Assembly (NCBI GenBank): GCA_019243205.1
Contig: JAFAUR010000848.1
Span: forward strand, 1 to 44,350
Direction: 5' to 3'
DNA: 44,350 nt
Source of the DNA: Acidobacteriaceae bacterium
Lineage (GTDB): Bacteria; Acidobacteriota; Terriglobia; Bryobacterales; Bryobacteraceae
In this document: piece after piece, positions 19,439 through 28,912 of the stretch
Numbering within the stretch: position 1 is the first letter of the stretch
Layout of the letters: the number at the start of each line of letters is the position of its first letter
Translations under genes and position numbers: made by a program
The notes under the pieces: model-generated
Seen by the model: the letters and a program-made list of their open reading frames with translations, nothing else
What the model was told of the DNA's origin: nothing
Database searches by the model: none

Positions 19439-19499
19439 TTTATATCGTCCGATCTGAGCCAACCAGGACATTTCCGAGTCACCCCTACTGAAATGTCTT

Positions 19500-20009
19500 T
19501 TAGAGATATTTGATCAGCAGGACGGCGTTGCCGAATTCGTTGTAAAGTAGCTCATCTGCTACCTGCTTGACGAGCATAATGCCGAATCCGCCGGGTCGAA
19601 GGCCCATTTTGGAGCGGTATTCGGCATGTCGCAGAGGTTCCCCGGGTGGATTGTTGACGGCGGCATGCGGCGCCTCGTCGATGGAAAAGCCCGGCCCGTA
19701 GTCACGGACATAAATCATCAGGACTCGTGCAGTCCGAATGAAGGACATCTCGATAATGTGCCGCGGCTCCGATTTGGCCCCATGCTCGAGAGCGTTGCCG
19801 AGAAGTTCATCTAAGGCCATTCCGAGGCTGGCCGACGTTTCTTCTTCGAGATCTTCCAGTTGCGCGCGGAAAAAGGCGACGACGCGATTCCTCCACTTCA
19901 TATCCGGCGGGATCTGGAGCGAGATCCACCCGGGAAGAGCGGAGATCACGCGCAGTTCCGGAATATCGGCAAAGGCGTCGCGCGCATTCACTCGAGCCAG
20001 CTCCAGCAA
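19500..20009 (-). CDS. ATP-binding protein, anti-sigma-factor serine kinase-like (HATPase_c_2)
   Basis: N-box-like MALDELLGNALEHGAKSEPRH, YVRDYGPGF, PGGFGIMLVKQVADEL. Confidence 0.82.
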   Translation of the reverse strand: MLELARVNARDAFADIPELRVISALPGWISLQIPPDMKWRNRVVAFFRAQLEDLEEETSASLGMALDELLGNALEHGAKSEPRHIIEMSFIRTARVLMIYVRDYGPGFSIDEAPHAAVNNPPGEPLRHAEYRSKMGLRPGGFGIMLVKQVADELLYNEFGNAVLLIKYL

Positions 20010-20062
20010 ACTTCGTTCCTCACCTGCCTGATTTCTAGTGCTATTTTCAAGGAGGAAAGCTC

Positions 20063-20707
20063 ATGCGTTTGTTTGTCGCGACCTGCCTTTTCGGCATGAT
20101 CTGTGTGTTTTCCGGACACGCGGGCACAAAGAAAGTGATCTCGCCAAGTACGAGTGCGGGCAACGACCAGGTAGACATCGTCGCAACCGTCACGCTGACA
20201 GAAGAGGAAGTTACTCAGAAGCTCGGGGCAGACCCGGGGAGGGGCATCGTTCTTCTGGAAGTGCGCGTGATACCGAAAACAGACAAGCCCGTGCAGATCA
20301 GTCCGGACGATTTCATATTGCTGGCGCATGATGACGGAGAACGTTCAAAGCCGTTCGAACCGGCCGAAATTGCGGGACAGGGCGCGTTGATCGTTTCCAA
20401 TACCTCCGATGGGGCGAAGGCGAAGAAGACAGGGACCTCGGTCGGCATCGGCGGAATAATGGGCGGAACGGGCGGCTCACCCGGGAACCCAAAAGTGACG
20501 ACAATGAATTCCCGAATGGACTCGAAGGCTCAGGGGAACGAAAAACTGCTCGAGGCCTTGAAAGCCAAACAGTTGCCGCAGAAGGAGTCGGTTGAGCCGG
20601 TCGAAGGCTACCTCTACTTTCCATTGGACGGAAAGCACAAATTGAAGAACCTGGCGATCTTGTATCGAGGTCCGGCTGGCAAGCTAGACCTCGAATTCGA
20701 GCACTAG
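20063..20707 (+). CDS. secreted protein of unknown function
   Basis: AGGAGG upstream, signal peptide MRLFVATCLFGMICVFSGHAG. Confidence 0.65.
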   Translation: MRLFVATCLFGMICVFSGHAGTKKVISPSTSAGNDQVDIVATVTLTEEEVTQKLGADPGRGIVLLEVRVIPKTDKPVQISPDDFILLAHDDGERSKPFEPAEIAGQGALIVSNTSDGAKAKKTGTSVGIGGIMGGTGGSPGNPKVTTMNSRMDSKAQGNEKLLEALKAKQLPQKESVEPVEGYLYFPLDGKHKLKNLAILYRGPAGKLDLEFEH

Positions 20708-20722
20708 GCTTTACTCTCAAGC

Positions 20723-21040
20723 TTATTGGGCTTGGTCGATCGAGTTGATTTTGAGCATTTCGCCATCCATGCTCCCGTCTATTTTCACCATTTGCCCGAC
20801 GAACGTTTTTGCCTTGTCCTTGGAATCGGCGTCAAACTTAATCACTTTTCCGTTTTGCACCAAAACAGGATCAGCTCCGCCGCCGACGCACTTCTTGATG
20901 CACGCGGTATTCGCAGCACTGACCTTGTTGTGCGTAGCGCCGCAATGAGCATCGGAGATGTAACCGGTCATCTCGTCGGCGTATACGGCAAATGAGCAAA
21001 GCGATAGCGCGAAAACGGACGCGCAGAAAAACTTCTTCAT
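20723..21040 (-). CDS. small secreted protein (DUF5818-like)
   Basis: Signal peptide; MTGYISDAHCGATHNKVSAANTACIKKCVGGGADPVLVQNGKVIKFD. Confidence 0.7.
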   Translation of the reverse strand: MKKFFCASVFALSLCSFAVYADEMTGYISDAHCGATHNKVSAANTACIKKCVGGGADPVLVQNGKVIKFDADSKDKAKTFVGQMVKIDGSMDGEMLKINSIDQAQ

Positions 21041-21100
21041 CTCGAACCCTCCTAGACGTGCTAAGTACGAACGTATTCTATCTCGAACGGAATGAAGGCT

Positions 21101-22768
21101 TCAGACCTCCAGAATGACCGGCATGATCAGAGGCCGGCGCTGCGTTTCTTTGTTCAGGAAACGCTTCAGGTCAGTGCGGATTTTCTCCTGCATCACACCC
21201 CAATCGCCTCGCTCTTCAGGGGTGGAAGTCTCGAGTGTCCGGGCGACAACGCTGCGCGCTTCCTGAAGAACGCCGGCGCCGTCACCGGCAACGAAGCCGC
21301 GGCTCACAATTTCGGGGAGTCCTTCGCTCCTGCCCGTGAGTTTGTTGATAGCGATGATGGGCAGCACGAAACCGTCTTCGGACAGGTGCCGGCGATCCCG
21401 GATGATGATGTCCTCAACCACGTCGTCGAGCGATCCGGAATCGATACATACGCGACCTACGGCAACCTTTTCGCCACGACGAGCACCGAAGTTATCGATT
21501 TCGAGTGTGTCGCCGGTTTCTAGCACGAACGTGTCTTCAAGGCCCAGGAAGCGCAGGTGCTGCGCCAAACCTGCGTGGCGGGAAAGCTGTCGGTACTCGC
21601 CGTGAATCGGTATGAAATAACGCGGCCGTATGAGATTCAGGATGAGCTTAAGCTCTTCCTCGCTGGCGTGACCCGATACGTGAACGGGCGGCTTCATCGT
21701 GCCATAAACCAGATCGGCTCCGCGACGGGCGATGTGGTTCATCATCCGGAAGATCTGTTTTTCATTACCAGGGATAATGCGCGAACTGAGGACGACGGTG
21801 TCTCCGGCCTGCAGAGTTAAATGTTTGTGATTGTCGACGGCAACACGGGACAGGGCCGACATCGGCTCTCCCTGTGTGCCCGAAACCACAATGGCAACTT
21901 TGTCCGGAGGCATTTGCATGATGTCCTGGGGACGAAGCAGTGTGGAATCGGGTATGGACAACAGGCCAAGGTTGTGGGCGATCTCCGTCACGTTGAGCAT
22001 GCTACGCCCGAGAAACGCCACTTTCCGGCCGTATTCCGCCGCGAGGTCGAGAATTTGTTGGAGTCGGTGGATGGAGCTGCTGAAGCAGGAAAGGACAAGC
22101 CGGCGCTCGCTACGGCTGAACAAGTCCTCCAGCCGGGGCCGGACGGCACGCTCGCTTTCCGTGTAGCCAGGTCGATCCACATTGGTGGAATCCGACAGCA
22201 GGAGCAGGACGCCGCGCTTGCCGTATTCAGCCAGAGTATGAAGATCGAACAGCTCGTTATCGGTCGGAGTGGGATCGACCTTGAAGTCGCCGGTATGGAT
22301 GATTACGCCGAGAGGCGTTGTGATTGCCAACGCAACGGCGCTGACGATCGAGTGAGTAACGTGAATGAATTCGATCGAGAACGGCCCAAGGGTTATGCGT
22401 TCACCCGGCTTAACGACGTTCAGCTTGGCGCCCTCGAGAAGCTCATGCTCTTCCAGCCGACGTTCGACCAGCGCGAGCGTGAACTCTGTCCCGTAGATAG
22501 GAAGGTTCAGCTGCGAAAGCAGGAAAGGCACACCCCCGATGTGGTCCTCGTGACCGTGAGTTAGCAGCAGACCCCGCACCATGGAAGCGTGAGTTTCGAG
22601 ATAGGAAAAGTCGGGGGTGACAATATCGACGCCGAGGAGTTCTGATTCCGGGAACATCATGCCCGCATCGATCACAATGATGTCGTCGCCATATCGGAAG
22701 GCCATCGAGTTCATACCGAACTCGCCAAGTCCCCCAATAGGTACGATTTGCAGTTTCCGATCGGGCAT
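21101..22768 (-). CDS. rnj: ribonuclease J
   Basis: GGLGEFGMNS, THGHEDHIGG metallo-beta-lactamase motif, beta-CASP region, 555 aa. Confidence 0.95.
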   Translation of the reverse strand: MPDRKLQIVPIGGLGEFGMNSMAFRYGDDIIVIDAGMMFPESELLGVDIVTPDFSYLETHASMVRGLLLTHGHEDHIGGVPFLLSQLNLPIYGTEFTLALVERRLEEHELLEGAKLNVVKPGERITLGPFSIEFIHVTHSIVSAVALAITTPLGVIIHTGDFKVDPTPTDNELFDLHTLAEYGKRGVLLLLSDSTNVDRPGYTESERAVRPRLEDLFSRSERRLVLSCFSSSIHRLQQILDLAAEYGRKVAFLGRSMLNVTEIAHNLGLLSIPDSTLLRPQDIMQMPPDKVAIVVSGTQGEPMSALSRVAVDNHKHLTLQAGDTVVLSSRIIPGNEKQIFRMMNHIARRGADLVYGTMKPPVHVSGHASEEELKLILNLIRPRYFIPIHGEYRQLSRHAGLAQHLRFLGLEDTFVLETGDTLEIDNFGARRGEKVAVGRVCIDSGSLDDVVEDIIIRDRRHLSEDGFVLPIIAINKLTGRSEGLPEIVSRGFVAGDGAGVLQEARSVVARTLETSTPEERGDWGVMQEKIRTDLKRFLNKETQRRPLIMPVILEV

Positions 22769-22807
22769 AGGCGCCTAACGAAGCTAAAGGGTAGCACGCA
22801 CCGCGAT

Positions 22808-24061
22808 CTAAGGTGCGTTGCTTTGGGAAGCTGTTTTGGCGCGCTCGACCCAGCTTTCGTACGTGAAATCGGCCCGCTCGCTGTCCCATACCGCGTCGGG
22901 AATCGCGTGCAGTTGATCGCGTGCCACGCTTGGTATGTCATTTCCCAGAGCCATCAACCCACCCTCGCCGTGTTCGTTCTTAAAACCTTTTCCGGGCACG
23001 TTATTCTTCGCCGCCCACTCGGAGATATGCGTCTCGGGCATGTTACGAATTTCCTTTTCGGTCCAGTCCGGGAACTTGATTTTGTCTTCAAGCCAGAGCG
23101 CTACGGGTTTGGCGAGGAAATAGGGACGGTGTCCACCGTCCGGAGTAAACCCGGTCTGAAAGAGATTTTTGGAACTGCCCAATTCAGCAGCCGCGCGTTT
23201 CTTCAGGTCATCAAAGAAGTCCTGTTCGTGATGAGGGATGTCGACGACTTCGTCGGCAGTACCATTCCAGATAAGCGTGGGGCCTCGGCGGGCGTGGAGG
23301 GCATAGATGATCGCGCCCCGGTCGCCCAGAAAGCCAAGTGCCTGATAAGGGCCGCCCTGGCACATTTTGCGACTCCGGTCCCAGTAGCCCCCGGGGCCAT
23401 CGAGATCGCCGCCACCCACGAGGACACAGGCATGGACCTGAGTGTCGACTGCGCAGGCGAGAGAGCTGATGAAAGAACCCATCGAATACCCCAGCACCGC
23501 TATACGTTTGTCATCGACATCCTTACGGGAGGCGAGATAGGCTACAGCCTGCATGACGTCTGTAACCATGAGGCCGCCCATGCGGCGCGCCATATCATCG
23601 GGTTCCAGAATTTGATCGTGCTGGCTGGAACCGGACCTTCGTTCGGAGTTGCGCTCATACTCGCCGATGGGATCGTAGGTGAGCACGAGAGCGCCGGCGC
23701 GAGCGTACAGGATACCGGCATAGTACGCGTACCACGAAGACTTGTCGCCACCATGCCCATTCACGATCACGATTGCCGGATGGCGGGTGATCGTAGCACC
23801 CGCGGGCTCGTACAAAATAGCGGGCACGCGAAGCTGATAAGCAGTCGAGTACGCAACGCGTTCGGCGGTAACGCCTGGCGCGGGAGAGAACTTGCCGTAC
23901 GATTTTTCCCGCAGATCGGGGAGAGGCTGCGGCACGTGAAGAGCAGTCTCGATCGAGCTGCGAATGGCCCCCCAATCGCGATCTTTTGCACCGGAAGCCG
24001 AGGCGGTCGTCAGAACGAGGGATAAACCTGTGAGAAATGACCGATAGCGAGCGTGCCCCAT
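22808..24061 (-). CDS. secreted alpha/beta hydrolase (dienelactone-hydrolase-like)
   Basis: Signal peptide; VLGYSMGSFISS nucleophile motif, GTADEVVD acid region, TPDGGHRPYF histidine. Confidence 0.8.
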   Translation of the reverse strand: MGHARYRSFLTGLSLVLTTASASGAKDRDWGAIRSSIETALHVPQPLPDLREKSYGKFSPAPGVTAERVAYSTAYQLRVPAILYEPAGATITRHPAIVIVNGHGGDKSSWYAYYAGILYARAGALVLTYDPIGEYERNSERRSGSSQHDQILEPDDMARRMGGLMVTDVMQAVAYLASRKDVDDKRIAVLGYSMGSFISSLACAVDTQVHACVLVGGGDLDGPGGYWDRSRKMCQGGPYQALGFLGDRGAIIYALHARRGPTLIWNGTADEVVDIPHHEQDFFDDLKKRAAAELGSSKNLFQTGFTPDGGHRPYFLAKPVALWLEDKIKFPDWTEKEIRNMPETHISEWAAKNNVPGKGFKNEHGEGGLMALGNDIPSVARDQLHAIPDAVWDSERADFTYESWVERAKTASQSNAP

Positions 24062-24091
24062 GCTGATGACATGGTATACCGGGCAGAGACA

Positions 24092-24751
24092 ATGCCAACG
24101 CGGCGCATTCTGATCCCGTACCGACACGAACGCAAGCTCGAGCCGTACGCAAGGGCAGTTGCGCAAGTCGGGTTGGAGCCGGTGCCAGTGCCGGTCGGCG
24201 AGACTGCAAGCATCGACGGATTTGACGGCTTGCTATTGATGGGGGGAACCGATCTAAACCCCTTGCGATACGGCCAAGAAAGAGCTCCGGAAACAGATCG
24301 TGCGGATGACCAGCGCGACGAATTTGAGATGTCAGTATTGGACGCAGCTCTCGAACGCGACCGCCCTATTCTGGCAATTTGCAGGGGGCTGCAAGTTCTC
24401 AATGTCCTTCATGGCGGTACGCTGATTCAACACTTGGGATCGGAGCGACACGATCCGGATACAAAGGATGTGAGTCAACCTGCCCACGAAGTGCACATCC
24501 AACCAGAGAGCCAATTAAGGTCGATAACCGGGCTAAGCGAATGGCGGGTGAATTCTCGTCACCATCAGGCTGCCGACCGGATTGGGAATGGCTTGCTTGT
24601 TTCGGCGCGCGCCGATGACGGCGTGGTCGAAGGACTGGAGAGAACGGACCGGCGGTTTGCAATTGCCGTTCAGTGGCACCCGGAAGATCAGATTCTGGCT
24701 TGTCCGGAGCAAGTTCGGTTGTTCCAGAGGTTCAGAGAGGCTTGCGGCTAA
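24092..24751 (+). CDS. gamma-glutamyl-gamma-aminobutyrate hydrolase family (peptidase C26) protein
   Basis: LAICRGLQVLNVLHGGTLIQHL nucleophile elbow, AVQWHPE. Confidence 0.9.
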   Translation: MPTRRILIPYRHERKLEPYARAVAQVGLEPVPVPVGETASIDGFDGLLLMGGTDLNPLRYGQERAPETDRADDQRDEFEMSVLDAALERDRPILAICRGLQVLNVLHGGTLIQHLGSERHDPDTKDVSQPAHEVHIQPESQLRSITGLSEWRVNSRHHQAADRIGNGLLVSARADDGVVEGLERTDRRFAIAVQWHPEDQILACPEQVRLFQRFREACG

Positions 24752-24991
24752 GCAGACCGGAGTTCTCAGACCTTCCGGTCTCCGGCGATTTGCGCGGCCA
24801 GCCCATGCTGCCCTAAGCGACCAGGCGCGAGCTAACAGCGGCCTCTTAAAGCCGCGAAGTGTGGGGCCGAGCGCAGCGGCGCTGGCCATCGAGAAAAGAT
24901 GTCTTCGGCTCGGCTCCGGTTTGTGTTCGATAGTTTTCGAGCCCTCGGAGAACTTCAACTCGGCTCCAGGTCAGAGGAGTAAGACTTGTGA

Positions 24992-25065
24992 TGGCTCCCC
25001 GACATGGATTCGAACCACGATTAACGGCTCCAAAGGCCGCTGTCCTACCATTAGACGATCGGGGA
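24992..25065 (-). tRNA. tRNA-Gln (anticodon TTG), CCA encoded
   Basis: Minus strand TCCCCGATCGTCTAATGGTAGGACAGCGGCCTTTGGAGCCGTTAATCGTGGTTCGAATCCATGTCGGGGAGCCA folds as a cloverleaf: acceptor TCCCCGA/TCGGGGA, anticodon loop CTTTGGA, T-loop TTCGAAT. Confidence 0.95.
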
Positions 25066-25117
25066 GTAGAGGGAACGGGACTACGACGCTAGTGTAACAG
25101 GGACACTAGAAACTCTC

Positions 25118-25537
25118 TCACCAGTCCGCGTATGGAGTTCCATCCAGAGCGGTCCTATCGGATCCACTCTTCACGTCGAAAACACCTGGGGAACTGGTCG
25201 CCCCGCCGATCGGTGTGTCCTCCATGATCACATGCCAGGTCTGGTCGGATCCGGTAATCGGATCTTGCGGGATCTGGCGCAGGTAACCTTCAGACACAAG
25301 ATCCTGCAGCGTTTCCGGCGCCTTTCCCTTATCAATCGTGTATTCGTCGATCATGCTTCGCATCGTGAAAAGATTGTTGCGAAGCACCGTCTCTTTGGAT
25401 CGTATGATCAATTTCTGATAGATCGGGACCGCAATAGCCAACAGAATAGAAATGATCGCCGTTACGACCATTAACTCAATGAGCGTAAACCCGCGTGTCG
25501 AGCGAATTTTGTTTGCGAGAGCCAACATCACTACCAC
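25118..25537 (-). CDS. type II secretion-like pseudopilin (GspG-like)
   Basis: Prepilin motif RGFTLIELMVVTAIISILLAIAVPIYQK. Confidence 0.88.
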   Translation of the reverse strand: MVVMLALANKIRSTRGFTLIELMVVTAIISILLAIAVPIYQKLIIRSKETVLRNNLFTMRSMIDEYTIDKGKAPETLQDLVSEGYLRQIPQDPITGSDQTWHVIMEDTPIGGATSSPGVFDVKSGSDRTALDGTPYADW

Positions 25538-26049
25538 TCTGAGTAAGGCGTGCCATCGCTCGCCTTGTCCATTGTTTTTGAGTACACGTCAAAGACATTT
25601 TGACCGCCCCAAGATGTGGAGGTCGGTTCGTCCTGCATGCTGCGTTTCCCCCAATCCGTATCGCCTGTCATGGGATCTTTCGGAATTCGACGAAGGAAGC
25701 GCATTTTGCCCGTCTGTCCGTTGCCGCTGAGTGTATTGGCGAGCGGCACGCCATCTACAAGACTCTCAAGTGTCAAGGGATAACAATACGCGTCATTATT
25801 GGTCGATTGCAACTTCCCGCTATCGCAGTAATCCTTGTAACGGTCGATAGCGGTTCGCATCTCCCGCAGATCTTGGCGCAGCTCTTTCTCACGCTGGCGC
25901 CGGACTTGGTAGCGCGCCATCGGCACAGCCATGGTCGTCAAAACCATTAGGATCGTAAACGCCACGATCAGTTCAATAAGAGAGAATCCGGCCTGCTGCT
26001 TGCGTCGCGCCGGACTGATCCGAAATCGGGGACTACGCTCGGAGCACAT
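25531..26049 (-). CDS. type II secretion-like pseudopilin
   Basis: Prepilin motif AGFSLIELIVAFTILMVLTTMAVPMARYQ. Confidence 0.85.
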   Translation of the reverse strand: MCSERSPRFRISPARRKQQAGFSLIELIVAFTILMVLTTMAVPMARYQVRRQREKELRQDLREMRTAIDRYKDYCDSGKLQSTNNDAYCYPLTLESLVDGVPLANTLSGNGQTGKMRFLRRIPKDPMTGDTDWGKRSMQDEPTSTSWGGQNVFDVYSKTMDKASDGTPYSEW

Positions 26050-26051
26050 CT

Positions 26052-28172
26052 CTATTGATTCGACGCTTGCGGCGGCGAAGACGTTGGAGTCGAGGCCGGA
26101 TGGGGAGGCGCGGTGTTTTGAGGCGATCCAACCGGTGGTGTGCCACGCTGGGGCGATACACCTTGTGGCGGTGCTCCGGCTGGTCTGGGCGGGGACTGCG
26201 GTTGATTTACAGGGGCCACCGGCGGCTGCGGTTGAGGTGTATGGGGAGCCGGAGAGAGCGGCTGAGCCGGAGGTACCGGAACGGTGCTCGGCTGACCCGT
26301 CTGGGTAGCGGCCTGCTGCGGACGGCGCTCCACTCTGACAACGCGTTCGGTTCCCGCCAGCACACCAGTACCACCCGCCGCTGTGAGATCAGGAGCCCGC
26401 ACGACGTGTGGAATGAGCGCAATCAGCAGTTCGTTGTCGGTGGTTTTAACGTCTTTGTTTCCGAACAAATATCCCAGGATCGGGAGGTTCGTAACCCCCG
26501 GAAGGCCGCCGATCGTATCACTCTTCTCCTTATCCGAGAGGCCGCCGAGAAGGCTGACTTCGCCGTCTTTCATGCGGATGTCCGCCTCATCCACCTGTTG
26601 GCCGATGACGGGTTCCTGAACTCCGGCGATGAGCACGGTTTGCAATACGGTCGAAAGTTCCACCTTCAAGTGCATGCTGATATCTTCGGGGCCGTTCACG
26701 TGAGGCTGGAAATCGATCTGCGTGCCGACGTCTACCTGCTGGAACTGCGTAGTGGCATAAGGGATAGACCCGGGCGTGGCGACAGCCGAATTGAGAGAGC
26801 CCGAAACATAGGGGATGCGGCTGCCGATCTTGAGAGAGGCTTTTCCGCCATCGGTGGCGCGAACCTGTGGTCTTTGCAGGATGTGAGTTCGCGCGTCACT
26901 CATTAGCGCCTGAACAACAGTGCTCGGCAGACTGATGGAGTAGTCGGCGCTGGAAAGATGACCGGCGCGGGCGATGGTGATGAGGCTACTGGAGCTAGTG
27001 CTGCCGGTGGATCCGGAACCGGAGCTTCCCGACCCGGTGCTACCTGATCCGGAACTGGAGGAACCGCTACCTGAGGTAGTGGTCGGATTGCGGGGGGTAA
27101 AGACAAACGGCACGCTGAGACCGCCTTGGCCGAGAAGGGAGGCTCCGATGTTGTGCTCCAGCGTCCGGTTCACCTGCATGACTATGACATCGATTACGAC
27201 TTCGGCTTTCGGACGATCGAGATCGTGAACCAGCTTTTCGACCAGCTGCATGGTGTCGGCTGAGCCTCGCGCGACAATCGCGTTCTGGCTGGGAACCGAG
27301 AAGATACCCGTGGTGAGTTTGGCGCCGGTCCGCACTGCATTGAATATCTCGGTAAATTCGGCTGCGGTCCCCGCATTTTGGATGTAGAAGACCCTGACGA
27401 CCTCATCCTGATACTCCTGGCGCTTCGGATCACTCTCCTGGGTGACAAAAATCGCGTTGTGGCTGATAGGCTTCCAGAACGTGTGTGTTTCGAGCGAGAT
27501 GTAATTGAGCGCTTCCTCCAACGTGAGGTTCGTGAGATCCAGGTTGAAGTTTTTCGCCGCGCCCGCCTCGATTCCCGTCGGGTCGAAAAGCACGTTGATG
27601 CCGGCCAGTTTACCCACACTCTCGTACAGAACGCGCGCGGGTTGGTTGTTCATCTTGAGACTGCTGATCTCAGCATTGATGGGACGAAGTACCGGGGGCC
27701 CCTCAAGGGAATTGATGCGCTTCTCCATCTCCTCGCGAGCCTGCTGAGCGGGCGTCAAGATGGTTGTGCCCGGAGGTGCGCCATTCCGCTCCTTGATCAT
27801 CAGGGTTACTTCCTGAATTCCCTGGAGAGCGATTTGCGAGGACGGCTCGATGACGAAAGCCCGCTGGTATTGAGCCAAGGCTTCATCCAATTTGTGTTCG
27901 CTCAGGAGTGTTTTCGCCTCACTGAGATGCGCCTCAGCCGCTTTACCCCGGACATTTTGCTCGGCGAGCAGGTAAGCGGGTTCGTTCGGATCTGTCGAAA
28001 TCGCGTCATCGTAATAGGTGAGCGCAGCATCGTAGTCTTTCTGCGCCTCTGCTTTTGCGCCAAGTTTCAGATAGCGATCGCCCTTGCGAGTGCGGGCCTG
28101 GACCGGCGGGACCGTGAGCATCCCGGCACAAATCAGCGCGATGACCGACTGTAATCTGTTCGAAATTCTCAA
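26052..28172 (-). CDS. secretin (GspD/PilQ family) with N-terminal TPR repeats
   Basis: TPR (DYDAALTYYDDAISTDPNEPAYL), N-domains, secretin core (GSRIPYVSGS..., DGEVSLLGGLSDKEKSDTIGGLPGVTNLPILGYLFGNKD), Pro-rich tail. Confidence 0.92.
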   Translation of the reverse strand: MRISNRLQSVIALICAGMLTVPPVQARTRKGDRYLKLGAKAEAQKDYDAALTYYDDAISTDPNEPAYLLAEQNVRGKAAEAHLSEAKTLLSEHKLDEALAQYQRAFVIEPSSQIALQGIQEVTLMIKERNGAPPGTTILTPAQQAREEMEKRINSLEGPPVLRPINAEISSLKMNNQPARVLYESVGKLAGINVLFDPTGIEAGAAKNFNLDLTNLTLEEALNYISLETHTFWKPISHNAIFVTQESDPKRQEYQDEVVRVFYIQNAGTAAEFTEIFNAVRTGAKLTTGIFSVPSQNAIVARGSADTMQLVEKLVHDLDRPKAEVVIDVIVMQVNRTLEHNIGASLLGQGGLSVPFVFTPRNPTTTSGSGSSSSGSGSTGSGSSGSGSTGSTSSSSLITIARAGHLSSADYSISLPSTVVQALMSDARTHILQRPQVRATDGGKASLKIGSRIPYVSGSLNSAVATPGSIPYATTQFQQVDVGTQIDFQPHVNGPEDISMHLKVELSTVLQTVLIAGVQEPVIGQQVDEADIRMKDGEVSLLGGLSDKEKSDTIGGLPGVTNLPILGYLFGNKDVKTTDNELLIALIPHVVRAPDLTAAGGTGVLAGTERVVRVERRPQQAATQTGQPSTVPVPPAQPLSPAPHTPQPQPPVAPVNQPQSPPRPAGAPPQGVSPQRGTPPVGSPQNTAPPHPASTPTSSPPQASNQ

Positions 28173-28415
28173 TGTTTAACGCATCCTACATGCTAGACTA
28201 CGAGGCGAATATGGCGGGGAGGGATGCAGCCCGCCGACGTTCGCGAAGGTAGCTCGAGCAGCAGGCAGACTGCTGCGGTTCGACACCACAAGCATAAAGA
28301 AACACTGTCGCACAGCGGGACCAATCCTCTCTTCCCAATGATTGACGGTGCACATGGCGGCCCCGTTGAGGGCAGATCCGAAGATTTGAAACGGGCAGTA
28401 GAAAAGCGAGTTTGA

Positions 28416-28886
28416 GTGGCTTCCAAAGGTGATTTGAAGATTCTGAGCGACAATCGCTCCGCGGGACATAACTATCACCTGCTCGACAGATTCGAGGCTG
28501 GGATCGTGCTAACCGGGACGGAGGTCAAGTCCGCGAAAACGGGCAAGATTCAGCTGAAAGAGAGTTACGCGGAAGTGGCCGGCAATGAGGCGTGGCTGCT
28601 GAACGCCCATATCAGCGAGTATTCGCACGGCAACATCATGAACCATGCTCCCGTGAGAAAACGGAAGCTCCTGTTGCACCGCGCCGAAATCGAGAAGTTG
28701 CAGACCGAGACCCGGGAAAAAGGTCTGACGGTCATCCCGACCAAGCTTTACCTGAAGGACGGCAAGATAAAGGTCGAGATCGCTGTCGCGAAAGGCAAGA
28801 AATTCCACGACAAGCGCGAGGCCATCAAGGCAAGGGAGATGCAGGCGGAAGCGAAGGCTGCGATTGGCAGGCGAGCCCGCGAATAA
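28416..28886 (+). CDS. smpB: SsrA-binding protein SmpB
   Basis: [42 protein letters not shown]...; GTG start. Confidence 0.97.
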   Translation: MASKGDLKILSDNRSAGHNYHLLDRFEAGIVLTGTEVKSAKTGKIQLKESYAEVAGNEAWLLNAHISEYSHGNIMNHAPVRKRKLLLHRAEIEKLQTETREKGLTVIPTKLYLKDGKIKVEIAVAKGKKFHDKREAIKAREMQAEAKAAIGRRARE

Positions 28887-28912
28887 CCCGAATCCATCAT
28901 TCGAGTTCAACC

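Noticed and set aside
22748-24025. Long + strand ORF (425 aa) opposite RNase J end and the hydrolase
   Set aside because: Antisense to a strongly supported hydrolase; composition is typical of a high-GC shadow frame and no motifs were recognised.
24533-24958. - strand ORF ending the C26 gene region (…RPEGLRTPVC…)
   Set aside because: Mostly antisense to the C26 gene and its 3' flank; could be a dispersed repeat but no second copy exists in this window to support it.
27378-28154. + strand 258-aa ORF
   Set aside because: Antisense to the TPR-secretin gene with recognised motifs on the other strand.
28592-28912. N-terminal extension of the pepA ORF
   Set aside because: Overlaps smpB out of frame; homologous region begins at MEIRVDTSPIEKL (28913).
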